Origin: Parascedosporium putredinis
Taxonomy: Eukaryota; Ascomycota; Sordariomycetes; Microascales; Microascaceae
Direction: 5' to 3'
Assembly: GCA_949357655.1 (NCBI GenBank)
Contig: CASHTG010000018.1
Span: 2,046,001-2,110,000, forward strand
Length of the DNA stretch: 64,000 bases
Position numbers and translations under genes: made by a program. The notes beneath the pieces were generated by a model. That model did not search any database, had not been told where the DNA came from, and worked only from the letters and a program-made list of their open reading frames with translations. This document shows positions 24,301-38,486 of the stretch, piece by piece (the first letter of the stretch is position 1; each line of letters begins with the position of its first letter).

Positions 24301-27300
24301 GAGAACATCTCGAGAAACCCCAAAAACACTGTGTTGCTGCTTTGCAGGCTCTCCACAACTATCTAGATCTGCGACGTGTTTCGCCCAAACGGCTACATTT
24401 TCCACACAAGAAGGATGAGGGTAGGGAAAGGACTGAGTACGCACATATATGGCGAAAGAAGTGAAGCACTGGCTCAGCCCGTATCACACGTGCGATGGCC
24501 TATGATGTCGAGAGCCGCATCCGACGGTACTAGCTCAAGTTTCGTGGGAATTCTTATTTTAAATCTCGAGGTTCATAATCTCACCATTATCTCCCACGAC
24601 GTGCATGTGGGATCAATGTAGTCACATATGCCGCCCACAACGTATTGGTCTTCTCCGACACTGAATTTTACGCATCCCGACAAGCCATCATGCGCAACAT
24701 TTCGATTCCATCCGTGGGCACTCGGGAATTCCAAAACTGATAGAATTGGGATCCAGCGGACAGAATATTCTACCAGCCCTGGGTAATCCGCACCCGAACA
24801 ATCTTCTTTTTCGTCGACAGGGGGCGATGGGACGCCACGGGCCAGGGCGAAGATGGCAAGGTGACCTTCGCGAAGAGCAAACTGGCCGAGCCATCTCGCC
24901 AGCTTTCTTGGTTCCGACTAATGTGATATTTCCACCACGCTCCTACCTTCGCGGTCGGCGGATGAACCACCCAAGTTATGATGCGAGGAGACCCACTGAT
25001 TCTTGGGAAGGGGCGGTGGAAGCGGCACATCGGACTGACACCCTGCATGTACTTTTCCCAGACCCATGACCAGACGAGAAACTTTCCGATGGCACACCGG
25101 ACTCGTCGATAATTATGAGAATGGCTGGGTTCTTTCTTCTTTGCTCACACAATCAGCAAGGGTCGTTGTCAGGGGCGGCCAGATCGTGAGAACAGGAAAC
25201 ACGCAGCGCTTTGAGGGCGCGTCCACTCTCGGGCGGGATTTTGATCTGTGGATGTATTATGACAATCAATTTGATTATTATTACTGTCTACCCAGAGCCA
25301 CTGATCGGATTGCCTGGTTGTTGCCAGGAACGCCAGGAACCAGGCACCAGGACATTCCCGCCCCGTAAAAAGAGTTGTGCACTGGGTACCTTGGTACATT
25401 GATTCTTGATTTGGTCGTCAAAATGTCCCTTTTGAGGAAACGGGGTATGGAATTGAACCAAAGAGATACTAGGAAATCCAAAATAGCCGAATACCAAGCT
25501 CTTTCAGATACTAATTGGACATTATATTCCTCAAGTGGCACGGGTGCCTTCCCGACATTCCAGACGATCTATCACAGCGGCAGACAAAAACCCTGGGGTA
25601 TTCGAGCGGGATCATCTACCTCATCGGGAATCACCCACGACATTGAGGATTTCGTGCAAAAATGATAGCGCATTAACCCAAACCATGCAAAACCAACCTA
25701 CGTTTGAACCTGCCCCGAGGGGTCCAGAGATTCAAGCCCGGGGTGGTATAGGCAGGGCCAGGATAAAGTACGAAGTATAACAACTTGAAGGACCGACCTT
25801 GGGCCCAACCCCAGAACACAAACAGCGAGCATTGCAATGGGATGTGGCTTCCTCCATCGTATCCGAACTAATAATCCCCAGACCATAAGGCGGAGAAATA
25901 GCCCCAAGGTACTGAGGTACATACAGTCGGCCAATTGAAGCTCCAAAGGCATATTATTCGCCAGCCCAGGGTCACCCATCTCGCCCGTGCCGTCCCGTTC
26001 TTCTTCGGAAACCGGAGAGTGAGAGGATTGGAAGTACCCGGCTCCAAACTAGTCACACCCTGTCCAGCCACTCAATCAACAACAGCAAATTTTTTCGTCT
26101 TCCATAATGATACCATTGAGGACACAATCCCTCCCAGGTGGAGGTACCCCAGCAATATCACCCGTGCTGGCCTCAATCTCCAATGCCACCGTTGCCTTTC
26201 AAATCTCTTCTGCTCGCCCATGTTGCAAGTCGAGTCGGCGACAGCTCAGTTTGGCGTCCTGTACTTTACTATGCACGGTGAGGGGCAGAGTTTCGTCTCC
26301 CCAACATGACCTTCCTCGCCGTATCCACCTGCGGCTTCTGGGCAGATCTATCCTGCATAAATTGGGTGCAGGATATTCCGGCAGTTGAAGAGAGCTGAGA
26401 TAGAGAGCAACTCACAACGTTGTTTCGTCAAGGGAGCTGAACATGAGTCCAGGCTTATGTTGGCTCACTTGGTTGGAGCTTGCTCCGACGTTCGCCTCTT
26501 CGCCTCTTCCCCGAACAGTGAAGTATCAACAACTCTATGCCCCACAATAAACCCCAATACGCAGAAACACACCCCCGAGACAGGTGGCCGGCGGAACGGC
26601 CATGATTTGTTGTGCAATGCGATCGGGTATAACCCCCAGATACGGAAAGTGGAGCAGGAAGACGTGACGGTCTTCGAGGTTGACGCACACCGGCCAGTGT
26701 GACTTTGAAGCTCAGCGGATAGCTTGAGGACATACTGGAAGCCAGCTCCAACCCTGTTTGAGGCTTGCGACTACCTCTAGACTTCGAATCTCTGGCCTCG
26801 CAATTTCCGATCTCCCAATGGCCCCCGTCAAGCAGCTACGTTTTAGCCTCCCCTTCATTCCTCGACCACCCCCATGCTTATGGTGGGGATTGTGCTCTGC
26901 TCTCCTTATGCCTTATCTGTACAATGCCGCGTAGACCCTATGTTTCCGACGATTAATACCTCCAGAGCCAATTCAAGGTTGGACAGCATGGCTCCCCACT
27001 TTTTCCTGCGGTTTTTCCACAGATGGAAGAAGCAATGCGGCTACATCCGACAAGCCCGGGACGGATCTGGGGGCGTCGCGGGTAATTTCCCCACCACACA
27101 CTCCAATGTGTGGCAAGGCACACGAAAATCATCAGCAGCAGCCCCGGATCGGTTTCCCACTTGGCGTTGAAAGCGCACGTTTCGCGGAGCTCTTTGAACA
27201 AAAAAGGCTGGCTCGTCGTGTGGGCGTCAAGTGGGTGCAGAGGGGATCGGCGAGTTCCACTCGGACTCCGCCAGGCAACTACATGTGGTCGAGGGGATGT

Positions 27301-29822
27301 GGATGGGCCACAAATTACTTCGCAGTTTGTTGACCTCTGGACCCCGACAACAACCTTCACTTCATATCAAGACGAGCCGGGGAGTGGGCTGACACTCTCA
27401 TTCGGACCCCTGCCCAGAGTGCCCCTTGGCGTGTGCCAGGAGGCTGCGTGTCAGCACGATGTGAAGAGTTCAACGCCCATCTTCTATTAAAGCAAAAGTC
27501 ATCACACCTCTGACCCCCGACAACCCGACCATCACAAAGTGCATGTGGACTAGCTCACCCCCACGCGTCAACTTTTGTCCCCCAAAGAACTTGCCCCCGT
27601 GGCGCACTCGGGTTCTGCCCTGACAACACAAGCGAATTGTACATTTATTCGTGACACAAAGCTCTTGTCCGAAGCCGGCCTCGTAGGAATACATCATCAA
27701 TTGATCCATTCTTGGACTATTTGGGAAATCTTAGCCGGTGCACCTTCTCGCTGTAGAGAGAGTTGGTCTCTTCAAAGAAGATCGCGAACGTTAATGAGCG
27801 AGGAATCCTAGACCAGGGGTCTGGTGATAGCAATCGAGGAAATCTATCTCTTTTCCCACCAGCACATCGAGGGGGTCAAAGGTCTCGCACGATTGCGACT
27901 TCGGAATTGACCTGTCCGCAATTGCATCACAGAGAGGCTCATGCAGCTCGTGGGGCAAGTTGCAGAATAAGCTTGGAAGATCGTTTCATTGTTTCATGCG
28001 CAGAGGACTTACTTCCATTGTCCACTAGATAAACCAGATCTAGCTCGCACGAGGATGGAACGAGGGCTTCAAGGATTTAGCAGATCATGCACCCACGAGA
28101 AGCATAACCTGCTCGTTGACGATCGACGGAGTTTCCCCCATGGCGCCAAAGAGCTAATTTTCCACTTCCTCGCCTTTCTCCCTTCCTGAGTTCCCTCGCC
28201 ACCGTCGGATGCTCGCCGAGGGTGCCTTCCTCTCCCACACTTCTAATACAAGGAGGCTTCTGGGAGCGGCCATCCTTCCTGGCCGGCTGAGAACAAGCCC
28301 TCTACTTCGTCCCATTCACACCCCGGTTTTTGTGCAGGGGAGAGACGGCGGCGGCTTGCTGCGCCCTGCCTTCGGAAATTCCCCTTCTTCTTTGTGCGCC
28401 ATGGCCCATTTTGGCTCAGCGCTATTCGCATTTTATCATCCCACCCTCCGCCTTTTACTTGCCTGCTCCAAGATCGGAGGAGAGGAGGGACAGGTGCAGC
28501 CAGTGGCCAGTGCGAATCTGATCCGGTCAGCACCCGCCTTCCTTGCGGCTGCATAGGCCTCCTGCTGCCTCAATACCCTTCCTTCACCATCTACCCGGGT
28601 TCATTTGACGTCAAGCACATCCACGGATATGTAATGGCCGATGAGGTGATCGAGACGATTCTATCCGCCGCCGGCCAACCTTGAGATGGACGATACCATG
28701 ACATCCCATGCGGGACATGGGAGCCCCCGCGCGAAGGCTTTCACCAGGTGAGTGCGCGAAGAGCCCATGGGTTCCTCATGTGAAACCAAAGGCCCTATCT
28801 TGTAGAGGGGTTTTCCCTTTCTTTCTTCAACCAAAAGGGTGCATATGGAGTTCACAATCCGTCGCGTGGTTCACTCAAGCGTGGGTTGAGGAGCATATAA
28901 GCAGCGCTTGTCTTCGCATTCGCATATCTACATCTATGGATGCATCAATTGGCATGCATGTATTATCGTTTTGTTCATAAGATATAGGGAACAATATTGA
29001 GGATCAAAGGTCGAAAGACGTCCATTGGATTATCGAGTCTCCACACTACCTCACATTTAGTATTGACCCAGGGATCCAGCCATGGACGTACACATCCCAC
29101 CGAACACATGGATGAATCGACCCTCCGCTAGTCTCGTGGCTGTCTTGAATCAAGCCTCGCGTCGGTTCCGAGAGGTAAGAAAATTTGAAAAGAAAGGGGA
29201 ATGGGGAGGGATAGGGGACAGGAGGAAAATTGAATAGATCCATTACCAAGACGAAAATAATGGCAAAGGTGAGCGTGAAGCCAGCCAATACCGGTGTTGG
29301 CCCTCATTGTCGTGCGTGCAGACTCGCCTCCTCAATAATCCGCCTTGCTGGCGTCGAAGTTGCTCCGGGCCCAGGCCCCGGGGTTGGGCTGTCGACTGCA
29401 TTGTTTGGTGGGACTGTTCCGACGCTTGCATCAATAGCTCTCAATTGCCCGCCCTGATTCCGCCCACATGTCTATTCTTCATTTGAAAAGGCGTAGTTTG
29501 ACGCATTTCTCGAGATGTGATGAGCCATCAATCTCGAGACGCATTCTGAACAACGCCCTCACGAGACGCATATCGTCACAAAGATCTTACTCGGCGGGGG
29601 TACCTAAACTCTCCACGGATAACTGATAACCCCAAATCAGAGGGGAAAAAAAGAAAACATGAACGTTTTCCGACTCTTCGTTCTTGACCAGACTCCCATG
29701 CAAACTCTTTTTGCAAGGGTATGGCCATGGATGTTTTTTTCACCTCTTTCAATTTGGTATCTATACCTCATAACCTGCATTTATTTCTACCATAATCTCG
29801 TACCAGTACGCTGCCATCAGTC

Positions 29823-29849
29823 TGGGGGAAGCAATCCTTGCTTCCCCCA
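29823..29849. repeat. Perfect hairpin, 12 bp stem and 3-base loop
   Basis: TGGGGGAAGCAA (29823-29834) is followed by loop TCC and its exact complement (29838-29849). No T-run follows that would make it a classical terminator, and no flanking gene explains it. Confidence 0.85.
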
Positions 29850-31262
29850 ACTGGTCAAGCCAAACCCTCCCCTCCTTTCCCGTTTCGGATCGAAGATTGA
29901 ACTTGGCGACGTTGTGAAAAGGGGTAGGGGTGGGGGAGAGCGAGTTTGCCCTGGTGCTCGCCAACGGCGGAGGGGACGACCCCTGGTTCCCCGAAGCCGG
30001 GCCCGCCTGCCGATCGTCGTCTACTCTGTCGAGGGATGGACCGGGGCGGCCTTTGCACCTTACCAAAAGTAGGTGGGAGAAGAGCCTCGAGTGGATTATC
30101 CACTTGAGAGGGGGTTTTTTTCCCCTTCCCGTTGATGCTCCAACAATCGACTTCACTTTGCCTGCAAAATTTCAGCCCCACAAACCGGCTCCGTCATTTG
30201 TGACAGAATCTCGAGAAGGTAGGGTCGAGGCCGTACCATCCATACGGGATGTTGCAACAGGCGACATCGCCATGGGTAGAAAAGGATGATCCATCATTTC
30301 CTAAACCACGGGCACAAAAAGTCTTGCACCATGAACACGAACCGCCGAGGCGAACGAGGACTATGATCGACATCAACCCCTGGTTGAGAATAGCACCGAG
30401 TGCTCCAGTGAACTCAAATCTCCACACTCACATCGTTGCGCTCGTTGATCTCCGAGGCTCCTCCCAGGGTGCTGGTCCCTTCATTCCAAAGTTTTTCTCT
30501 CTCTTCAGGCCAAGCACCATGATACAGATCTCGGCCCAAGTCCGCCGAAGGAGGAGAAGGAAGAAAGAAAGACACGACATTGGTCGTCATGAGCGAGCCA
30601 CTCACTTTTGGATAATAGAACCAAAAAGCGCCGGGTTGGGCTAAAGATGTGAGCGACTCTTCTAACTTATCGTCTGAACGTCCCCTCTGGAACGCGATAT
30701 TCTGGACGGGTTTCCTCGTGCACAATCTCATTCCCAATGATATTCGAGTCTTATCATCGGGACTTCAGTTAAAATACGCTAGCGTAGAGATGATGCTACA
30801 GGCTTACACTGGCTGGGGCTAAGGCTAACAAGTGGGCTCCTTCAACCATCATGGATCTTGAAGCAAACATTTTCTCCCTAGCCGACCCATGAGAGATCCG
30901 AGCCGGAAGGAGCAGGGCGGTGGTAACAGGGACCTTTGACAAGAGGTCGACGACGCGACAAAAGAGCGGATGAGCTAGCGATTCGCCTCTAGACCTCCTC
31001 CCAACGCTCACCCTTGACGAACGACCAGCAGAGGTTTAGCTCGTGCAGGGATCATCCAACCTTGAGAGCTTCCGAAGGCAAGTGGGGTAAACCCAAGGGC
31101 TGCGAAGTGATCTATCCACCTGGGATTTGGGATTTGGCCTCTGCATTGGCTTCGATAAGGTCCCTCCATTCAACCAAGTTGCCGGGTTGTGAAAACCCAT
31201 CGAGTTGGGTCTTGAGCCTGTGCGTGCATTCCCAAGTGCGTCGGATCAGATACTCCTCCATT

Positions 31263-31280
31263 TCTCTCTCTCTCTCTCTT
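31263..31280 (+). repeat. CT dinucleotide microsatellite
   Basis: About nine tandem TC units followed by GACTCGG. Confidence 0.85.
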
Positions 31281-34200
31281 GACTCGGCTCCACTACTCTC
31301 CCTCTCTCCCTCTCCCAGCGACCTGCCTCCCTCAATGTCGGTGGAAGTTCCAACGCCTCCCCTTTACCGGTGCCTCGGGAAAGTGGGTCTTGGCTGCGAG
31401 GTTCATTCTGATGAAGCGGCCTAATCGTAGGTTGCTGCATCTCATCTCCGTAATCCGCGGGATATTTTGTAAAGATTTGTCGGCCATACACAAACAGGAC
31501 CGTAAGACTTGTGTAGCAGCCCAGTCTACGCCCAGGGCAAGACGTTCACCTGAGTAACATACATAGAACAGAAAAGAAAGGTGAAAGAGAAAGATCACCG
31601 GCTTCAGACACCGCCAGTTAGCCCTCCTCTTCTTTGTCCTCTCCTGACGACGCCTAGCACTGGTCGTACAAGAAAAGTTCCGCCACCTCGGGACGAGGTC
31701 GGAGACTTTGCCCCTTTTCCCAGTCGTTTGGTGCGGTGGGCCTCCTGCAGAGATGGGTGGATAAATCTGAACAGGCTGGGAGGTGGCCAACGTCGACCCA
31801 ACTGCTTTGAGCGAGGTTATTCGAGGCCCGAGCCATACTTGGTCCAAGACGCTATCCTCAACGGCTATTCCGATCCCCACCACGGCGCATGTAGGAATCC
31901 CGGGATGAGAAGCCGGAACGCCTTCCCACGAGTTCCCCGATGTCTGATGGGGGCCATTAGCTAAAAATTACAAATGTCCGCCTCTCTTCCTAGCTTTCGT
32001 AGCTATCCGAGTGAGCACTAAATATCCGCAAGTTAAGGGATCTTCACTCCTCTTTCTCGAGTAGGCTGTTGCCACATGCTCCTGTTTATTGTGGTTCGGA
32101 TCAACCCCCTCCCCCAGCATCCACACCCGACATTCGCCATTTGGACAGGGTAATGATGGTCATCTCCAAGAGGACACAAAAGAGCCGCCCCTCTTCCCCC
32201 ACCGGATGTTTTCAAAAGGCAGATACCAAAACCACCTTCCCTCCCGTGATTCTCAATGACCGTGATGATAAAAATGCCGAGAGCTATCCTTGGCGGGCGG
32301 GCAGGGTGTGGCACCGAGAGGGTCTGATGGGAGGGGTGGAGAGCAATGATCCCAGATTATTCCGGCGATCCATGTCTTCGCTTCGCTAACGTCACGGTGA
32401 GTGATCACTGCCCTCCTGGCAATGTCAACAGATCGATGGAACCGAGATAGGCCATGAAGAATCGCCCGTGGCTTTGCCCTGCTTGGGTGCCTTTCGTCAT
32501 TCTTCAAGATTGCAATTGGGCCGACTGAGTCCGATCTCAGCCTCGGACAAGATCGAGTAGGATCAACCACCCTTTCCCCGCAATCCATTTCGCCATTTTA
32601 GCTGATTCGCAATATCATCAATAGAGGGAGACGCGGGATCTGCGAACTCTCGTCATTCTCGGAAGAGCCTGGCCGAATCTAGGCCTCACTTACGACGAGG
32701 TGACTGGGATCTGCCAGTGAGATGTATCCGTGGTAGGCTCGGCGTCTATTATACAGGGACCTTCTTCCCTTTTTTGAGACCAGCCAAATTCCCACTACCC
32801 ACGGAAGCCGTCCTACTCCTGCGAAAGTACGGCACATTCCCAGACGACACTTGAGGGCCAGGACACCAAGAAGTCAGAGCAAACTGCCGTGGCGATCAAA
32901 GCAGGGTTCAACCCTTCCCGGACAGCGCAGCACAGCCAAGATATGATACTGATCAATTATGAATAGATGAAAACCGCGCAATCAACAGAGAAATATTTCA
33001 CAGTGAGGTGCCATTTCTAAGCAGGGGCCATTCGGGCTGATGGATGGCGACCAACGGAACGTCGATCAAGGCACGGATCTCCGTCTTGCGACCCGGTTTC
33101 CAACACCTATGGCACGAAGGAAGGAGGGTAGACCTTGGTATTGTCACTTGTGGTTTCTACACTTCCAGGATTACCCCTTTTGCAAAATATTCAAAAGGTT
33201 AGGATTGTTAGGAGGGCTCGCACTCCTGACATTGCGAGCGAGGATGCTCTGCGAACCACAACCCACCACGAAGTAAACCTCATGAATGACGACACCAGCC
33301 CGAGTGAGAAATCGCGTCCCTTGCAGGAGAATGCGCTGGCTGATGGTCGCACAACACCAAACGTTTGAAGGGTGAGCTAGGCCCCAGGAAGTGCATACGC
33401 TGAATCGAGCGTGATGATCTAGCAAACAACGTTCACTGCACAATCAAGTGTGATAAGACAGGGCGGTGCATCAAGACCCCCTCTTCCCACGGGATGAGCC
33501 ATCTCGCCGTGACCTTCAATACCTCAACCACGGCTAGTCAATTGGCCATGCACGAAGTATGTGATCTGATCCTGGCCGATCTTCACAACGAGACAGTGAA
33601 CAGGCAGGCACATGACATGGGTGGAATCCAAGGCTCAGCAAGCGAAGAAAAACTGTTTGCTATTATTGTTCGGGTGGATTTGAGCATAAGCTTCTCATGA
33701 TCACCCTCCCGAAGAGGAGGGGCTGAGCTTTCAGATGCCAGGCCCAGGCCGGAAAGTAAAGCAAAAGGAAAAAAAGAAGAAAAGCCCCAAAAAGGGCGAG
33801 TCGCAGGGTCGGAAACATGACAGCTCGGGGTACTAATGCTGTGACCTCCTTATCCATCCGATCCGATGGCACCCTGTCTGCCCACCTTGTCGTCACGCAG
33901 TGTCCCATCGTGCGCCCGGGCGCACACTAAGAGAGAGATGGGACTGTGGGGTCTGTCAAACCCCTCAAGATGCCAAAAGCCTAGATCCAAAAGGGAAAAA
34001 AGGGGTTGAGGTGGGGGAAGGGCCCTGTTGGTCTTGGAGATGATCGGGATTATTCGCCGTCGTGGAACACCGATGGTGGATGGTTGGTTGAGACATTGTT
34101 TAGGTTCTGAGCAACCGATGCCAGGCTATTTTTGTTGGTGGTGTTCGAGAGTTCAGACGTTGACTTCAAATCATCCTCAAGCACCGAGTAATACTTTCCT

Positions 34201-37200
34201 GGCCAGAGGGGAAGCGCATTTGGTGAATAACATTGAAGGAAAGAGCGCACGAAAGAATGATACCTGTTGGGAAGGAAAGAGTGGAAACAAAATGCAAGGA
34301 AGGCGCACGCATTGTTGCGAATCCATGGGCAGCACGGCCAGTCTAGTCATTGATGACAACCTGCCTTGGGGAGACTTGACGGATCAAAGCGGAGCGCTTG
34401 TCTTGGAGTGGCCCTTGACAGCAATGTCATTATTTTGCAACAGGCCGCGATAGGGATCCCATTGTCATTCAAGGCGTCTACATTCACCAATTCCCCAGAT
34501 GATGATACATCAACGACGATCCATGACTTTGATCGAACTTTGAGGGCGCCAACGTCGAAGACTTCCCAAGTTGAGGTGGCGTCAAAGGCTCAGTCTTAAA
34601 CCAGCTTGCCAGGTTGGCGGATCCCCATCGACTGCTGTCATTTTACTTAGCGTTGTTCGATCATTCCTTCTTGGGCTGCCCCACCTCGATCAATTGATCA
34701 TTGCGTCAATTGACACCTGAAGGGGAAAGAGGGGCTTGTTATCGGGCCACTAAACCAACGAAGCTTCCAACCTTCGATACATTGATGAGCGGATCAGCCG
34801 GTTCGAAAGTTGAATGGAAGGTATTCTTCCTCCTCGCAAAACATTAGATGCCTAGCACGCCTGTAGCTGGCGTGTGCTGTTTTCTGGACATGGGCCGAAT
34901 GGCAATTCATAATTTCGAAGCCTTTGAATCCTCCGAGTAGTCCCAACCTAGCCAACATTGAACGCCATGACGCTTCCTCCAACTAGTTTCACAGCCAGCG
35001 ACGTGAAACCCGACCTGACATCGGATCGAGGGCCTCCATTCTGTCCGTGCATGGTTTTCTTCCCTCCGCCCCCTCTCTCACAAATCGACCTGAAATATCA
35101 CGCCAATCGATACATCTGTCAGTGTCTTTTGAGCCTGGTCGATGATCAACGTGTCATTCTCGTGGGGCCAGGCAGGTCTCATCCCCTGCTCGACTATTTT
35201 TGCCAGGCAAGGATCACGGACTTCCCGAGACTGTCAGAACCCAGAAACGCTCGAGCACTCTATATCATCGAATACGGACTGCCTCCCTCTCCAAAGGTAG
35301 GTTCTAAGCCCACACTGGACTAGCTTTAATAGTTCTTCATGCCTCTAGGCTAGAACCGGATTTCAGTCCTTCGAGGCATACCATACACACCCCAACGAGG
35401 TGCTCTAGCCGAGATCGATTAAAATGGGTTGGGCCCTCACGACATCCCTCAATAGGGTACATCCATGCCTGGGGAATGGTCGGGATGTATAGGGAAGTGG
35501 GAAAATAAAAATGGAAGAAAATTTGAAGGAAGACCAAAAACCGGTCGGCAGGTCTCTGATCAAAAAATTACTGCTATGAGCAACTGATATGAGGCAGAGT
35601 CGAACGGCACAGGTAAAGAATTCAAAAAGTCGCTGGGGGAGGGTTTGGCCAGCTTGGCAGGGCTTTTGTCATTTATGCTTTCGCATGCATTCGAAACGCC
35701 TCGTGCTAGGGTGCTCTGTGTCCTCCCTTGGAAGGAAGCGAAATTCACGAATCAGCGTTGACGACGCGGCTATCGTCTCATATCTTGGACGAGGATAATC
35801 CTGGCACGTCAACGAGGCCCAAGTTGGCCTTGTGGGGGAGGGTGGAGTGATGAAGCACTCAGTGTTGGCGCCATTTTCCTTGCCGACATTGACGTGGTCA
35901 GCCATCTGCTCCCAATACTGTCATGTACGAGGTAAAATGCTTCGCTTGTCTCCACTCGAGCTTTGCAACTGCATGGAAGGAATGCTTGATAACTGTTGGA
36001 TTCCTTGGCGGTCAACTCCCCTTGATCATCGCTCGCTCGAGCCTTCTTTTGCGCTGCACACAATCCTGCCTGGAATGGATTGAATCGCGCAAGGAACAAA
36101 GGCGATATTTTCTTCTCAGCCAATCCATGCCTGGGCTGTTTTTCCTTGGAAACCGGGGCGGCCCATACGAACCGGGTTCTTGCAGGAACATGAACACACT
36201 GCCGGGACCAGAGGATCTCTTGTTTTTGATTGTGATCGTCGGCCAGAGGCCATGTAACTGTACACTTACGAGGTGATGCACCAGAACACGGGGTTTCTAC
36301 GGCTTTTTCCAGCCTGACTCCAATCCATCATGGGCCGCCACCACCTCGAAGGTGCCGTTCCTTCGGGGTGTCTGTCATGGAAAGTCCACGATGCCTTCTT
36401 CAACTAAGTGTGTTCCTGCATGACCGATCATATCTCTCTCCACATCTTAACAAGGGCCTTTTGTCTGGGCCAAACCTTGCTTAAGCTTCCTTGCGCGCGG
36501 TCTATCTCCTCCGATAGGATTCCTGGGCGCGCCTAGAGCCCTTACTATAGGTGGTTCACTGGTCGCCGAGATGCCCTACGAGTTCTACATGATGGAATAT
36601 CTAAGCGGGGAATCGGGATCATCGTGGAGACTCCATAGGTTCTCTGGGCTGTTGCAATATGGCGGGGTTGCGGGGGTGGGAGCAAAGCAAGGTCATTTCT
36701 CACCAGTCGTAGGAATGGATGCATCATCAATCATTGCCGATTTGCTGCTCCGGTGACATGAGCTCTATTCTTCAATGCTTGACGAACAGCCGAGGATCGG
36801 CCTTCAAATCTTCTCGATTCATGATCGCCGTATGCTCAGAAGGATGATCGCGCACACGTTGCCTCGCCTGAGCGAAAAAGGGTTCTCTACTCCGCTCGGG
36901 GTAAGGATGGCGATCGACGATCCTGAAGCTCCTGTAGAGGAAGGGCCCTCAGTTGGGTGTATCGAGGGTGCTAGTCATATCCTCCATCTTCTGCTTCCTC
37001 TGCCTCACTCTTCTTTTGTATTGTCTCTCGACGTCAGCCGCGGGGATATCCTGTGTTTCTCCAACACCGCATTTTCGAGTCAAGAAGACACCCTTCCAAG
37101 CATCGGGGGTCTACCGTTATTCGTACACGAACTCCCCACTCCTCATTTCTGTGTCTGCGTGTCGTAACTCTTCGACCTTGGAGCACCACCCAATGGTGGG

Positions 37201-37442
37201 GGAGTGTGTGCGTCTCCCACGCTGAACCGATGACTGGAGTTTCTAGGAGGGGTTCTAGATTGATGCCAACAGAGGGCCCTTTTATGCCCGTCTGAGAAGG
37301 AGACGTGAGATACTTTTTATATAATCTAGGTATACATTTCACTGTGGCGAAGAGGATGCTTCCCATCTTTCCGTGAAGAATTAAGTCAAACCACCAATCA
37401 CCACGATAAGGTAGATGCATGTAGCGCTGCCTTACCAACCGA

Positions 37443-37494
37443 CTTGCTTGCTGATAGCTCGGCTGCCTGTAAGCAAGAGGTGCGACTTTGTCGT
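37443..37494. repeat. Double-hairpin repeat module, copy 1
   Basis: The module is a long hairpin (arms CTTGCTT and AAGCAAG around a GCTCGGCTG core) followed by a short hairpin (CGAC-TTT-GTCG). It is the most diverged of three direct copies at 37.4-38.5 kb. The minus-strand reading, TGTT...CGAC at the edge, resembles the start of a fungal gypsy-type LTR. Confidence 0.6.
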
Positions 37495-37817
37495 AGCCTC
37501 TGTTGGCATAACACCCATACATGTCACGATGGAGCAAGGGAGGTAAGTTGTTGTCTTTTCTATCTAGGGATTTCTATCCTTTTATATCTCCCACAGGCTA
37601 GTCGAAGTGGGCAATTGTTGCTAACTGGCTGATAGTGTAAGAGGACAACAACCCCGACAAGCCGCCTATTCCAATCAACCTTGATAGTGAGCTATCCCAC
37701 TTAGATAGTGATAAAAGGAAACCCTTACTAGCTAGAGACAAGAACAACCCTTTTACTACCTTACATCTGATACCATAGCTTCCATCGTGACTCTTGTTGT
37801 TGCATAGAAAAGTCCTA

Positions 37818-38275
37818 ACACCTGTCAACACCGTGAGCATGCAAGCAAGCAAGGGAAGCCAGCCAGCGCAGACAACCAACTGGCGACTCAAGCAGCTAGC
37901 ATGTGCACCAGCAAGCAGATATAAAAAGACAGTAGATAGATAGATATAGGAGTTAGAGAAGACACGAACTTTACAACCTTAATTATCATACCATAGTGAA
38001 CACGCTATACGTGATCTGAGGTGAACACCGACTGCTTGTAATCAGCAAGCACTCCTGTTCGTCAACCAACCTAAGGAATTAGTCAATTAGATAGTCTGCA
38101 GGTCAATCATCTGGTAGCCACGGGAACCAACGGTGACCGACTACAGCGACTGGGAACCACCGGTAACCAGCCGACGATATTGGCACGCAGACAGGCTGAG
38201 AAGCATTCCACCTACAGTGACCCCCGGTTCACTGACGACAGCTGGCGACGCCAGCAAAGTTGTAATAGTGGTATC
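37818..38275 (+). repeat. Dispersed repeat, inverted relative to 61905-62340
   Basis: About 450 bp that match the reverse complement of 61905-62340 along most of their length at roughly 80% identity by eye, with several small gaps. Shared blocks include AGATATAAAA, the segment around GGTGACCG...AGCGACTGGGAACCA, and GACAGCTGGCG. It is probably part of an LTR or other transposon terminus, since it adjoins hairpin modules and a pol fragment. Confidence 0.75.
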
Positions 38276-38355
38276 CTGTAAGTAAGTAATACCTAGCGAC
38301 ACTTGAGGATTGGTAACCCTCGCAGCGACTCAGAGATCACCGCATTTCTCCAATT

Positions 38356-38411
38356 GCTTGCTGACAGCCAAGCTGTCAGCAAGCTAGTTGGCACGACCTT
38401 TGGTCGTAACA
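38356..38411. repeat. Double-hairpin repeat module, copy 2
   Basis: A perfect 13 bp stem (GCTTGCTGACAGC, 38356-38368, pairing with 38372-38384, loop CAA) is followed by ACGACC-TTT-GGTCGT at about 38393-38410. On the minus strand the edge reads TGTTACGACC, which is typical of fungal gypsy LTR ends. A partial relative ending in GACCTTTGGTCG is at about 62715-62750. Confidence 0.75.
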
Positions 38412-38486
38412 ATAGTTCTTGTATGTGAGGAAACAAGTCAACAGCGATCACCCCGAAGAGACAGATAGCGCTGTCTCACCTACCGA

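Larger units (their letters stand above)
20804..37440. other. 16.6 kb without a supported gene
   Basis: This is the longest gene-free stretch in the window. Base composition is mixed, not AT-rich, so it is not an obvious RIP desert. All open frames are short, none shows a known motif, and I could not chain neighbouring frames into a protein as I could for the real genes. It contains simple repeats (AAAAAG near 24278-24300, CT at 31263-31280, a three-copy GGCGTCT near 22740-22758) and a perfect 12 bp hairpin at 29823-29849. A fast-evolving gene, a non-coding RNA or an old degenerate repeat could be hidden here. Confidence 0.5.

Noticed and set aside
29046..29434. Minus-strand hydrophobic segment (AGFTLTFAIIFVLVM) resembling a first helix of a fungal integral membrane protein
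   Set aside because: Only one helix is seen, with a stop just upstream and no further exons found; too little to call a gene or pseudogene.
34958..35323. 121-codon plus-strand frame
   Set aside because: It starts at a non-ATG codon, has no motif and no support from composition.
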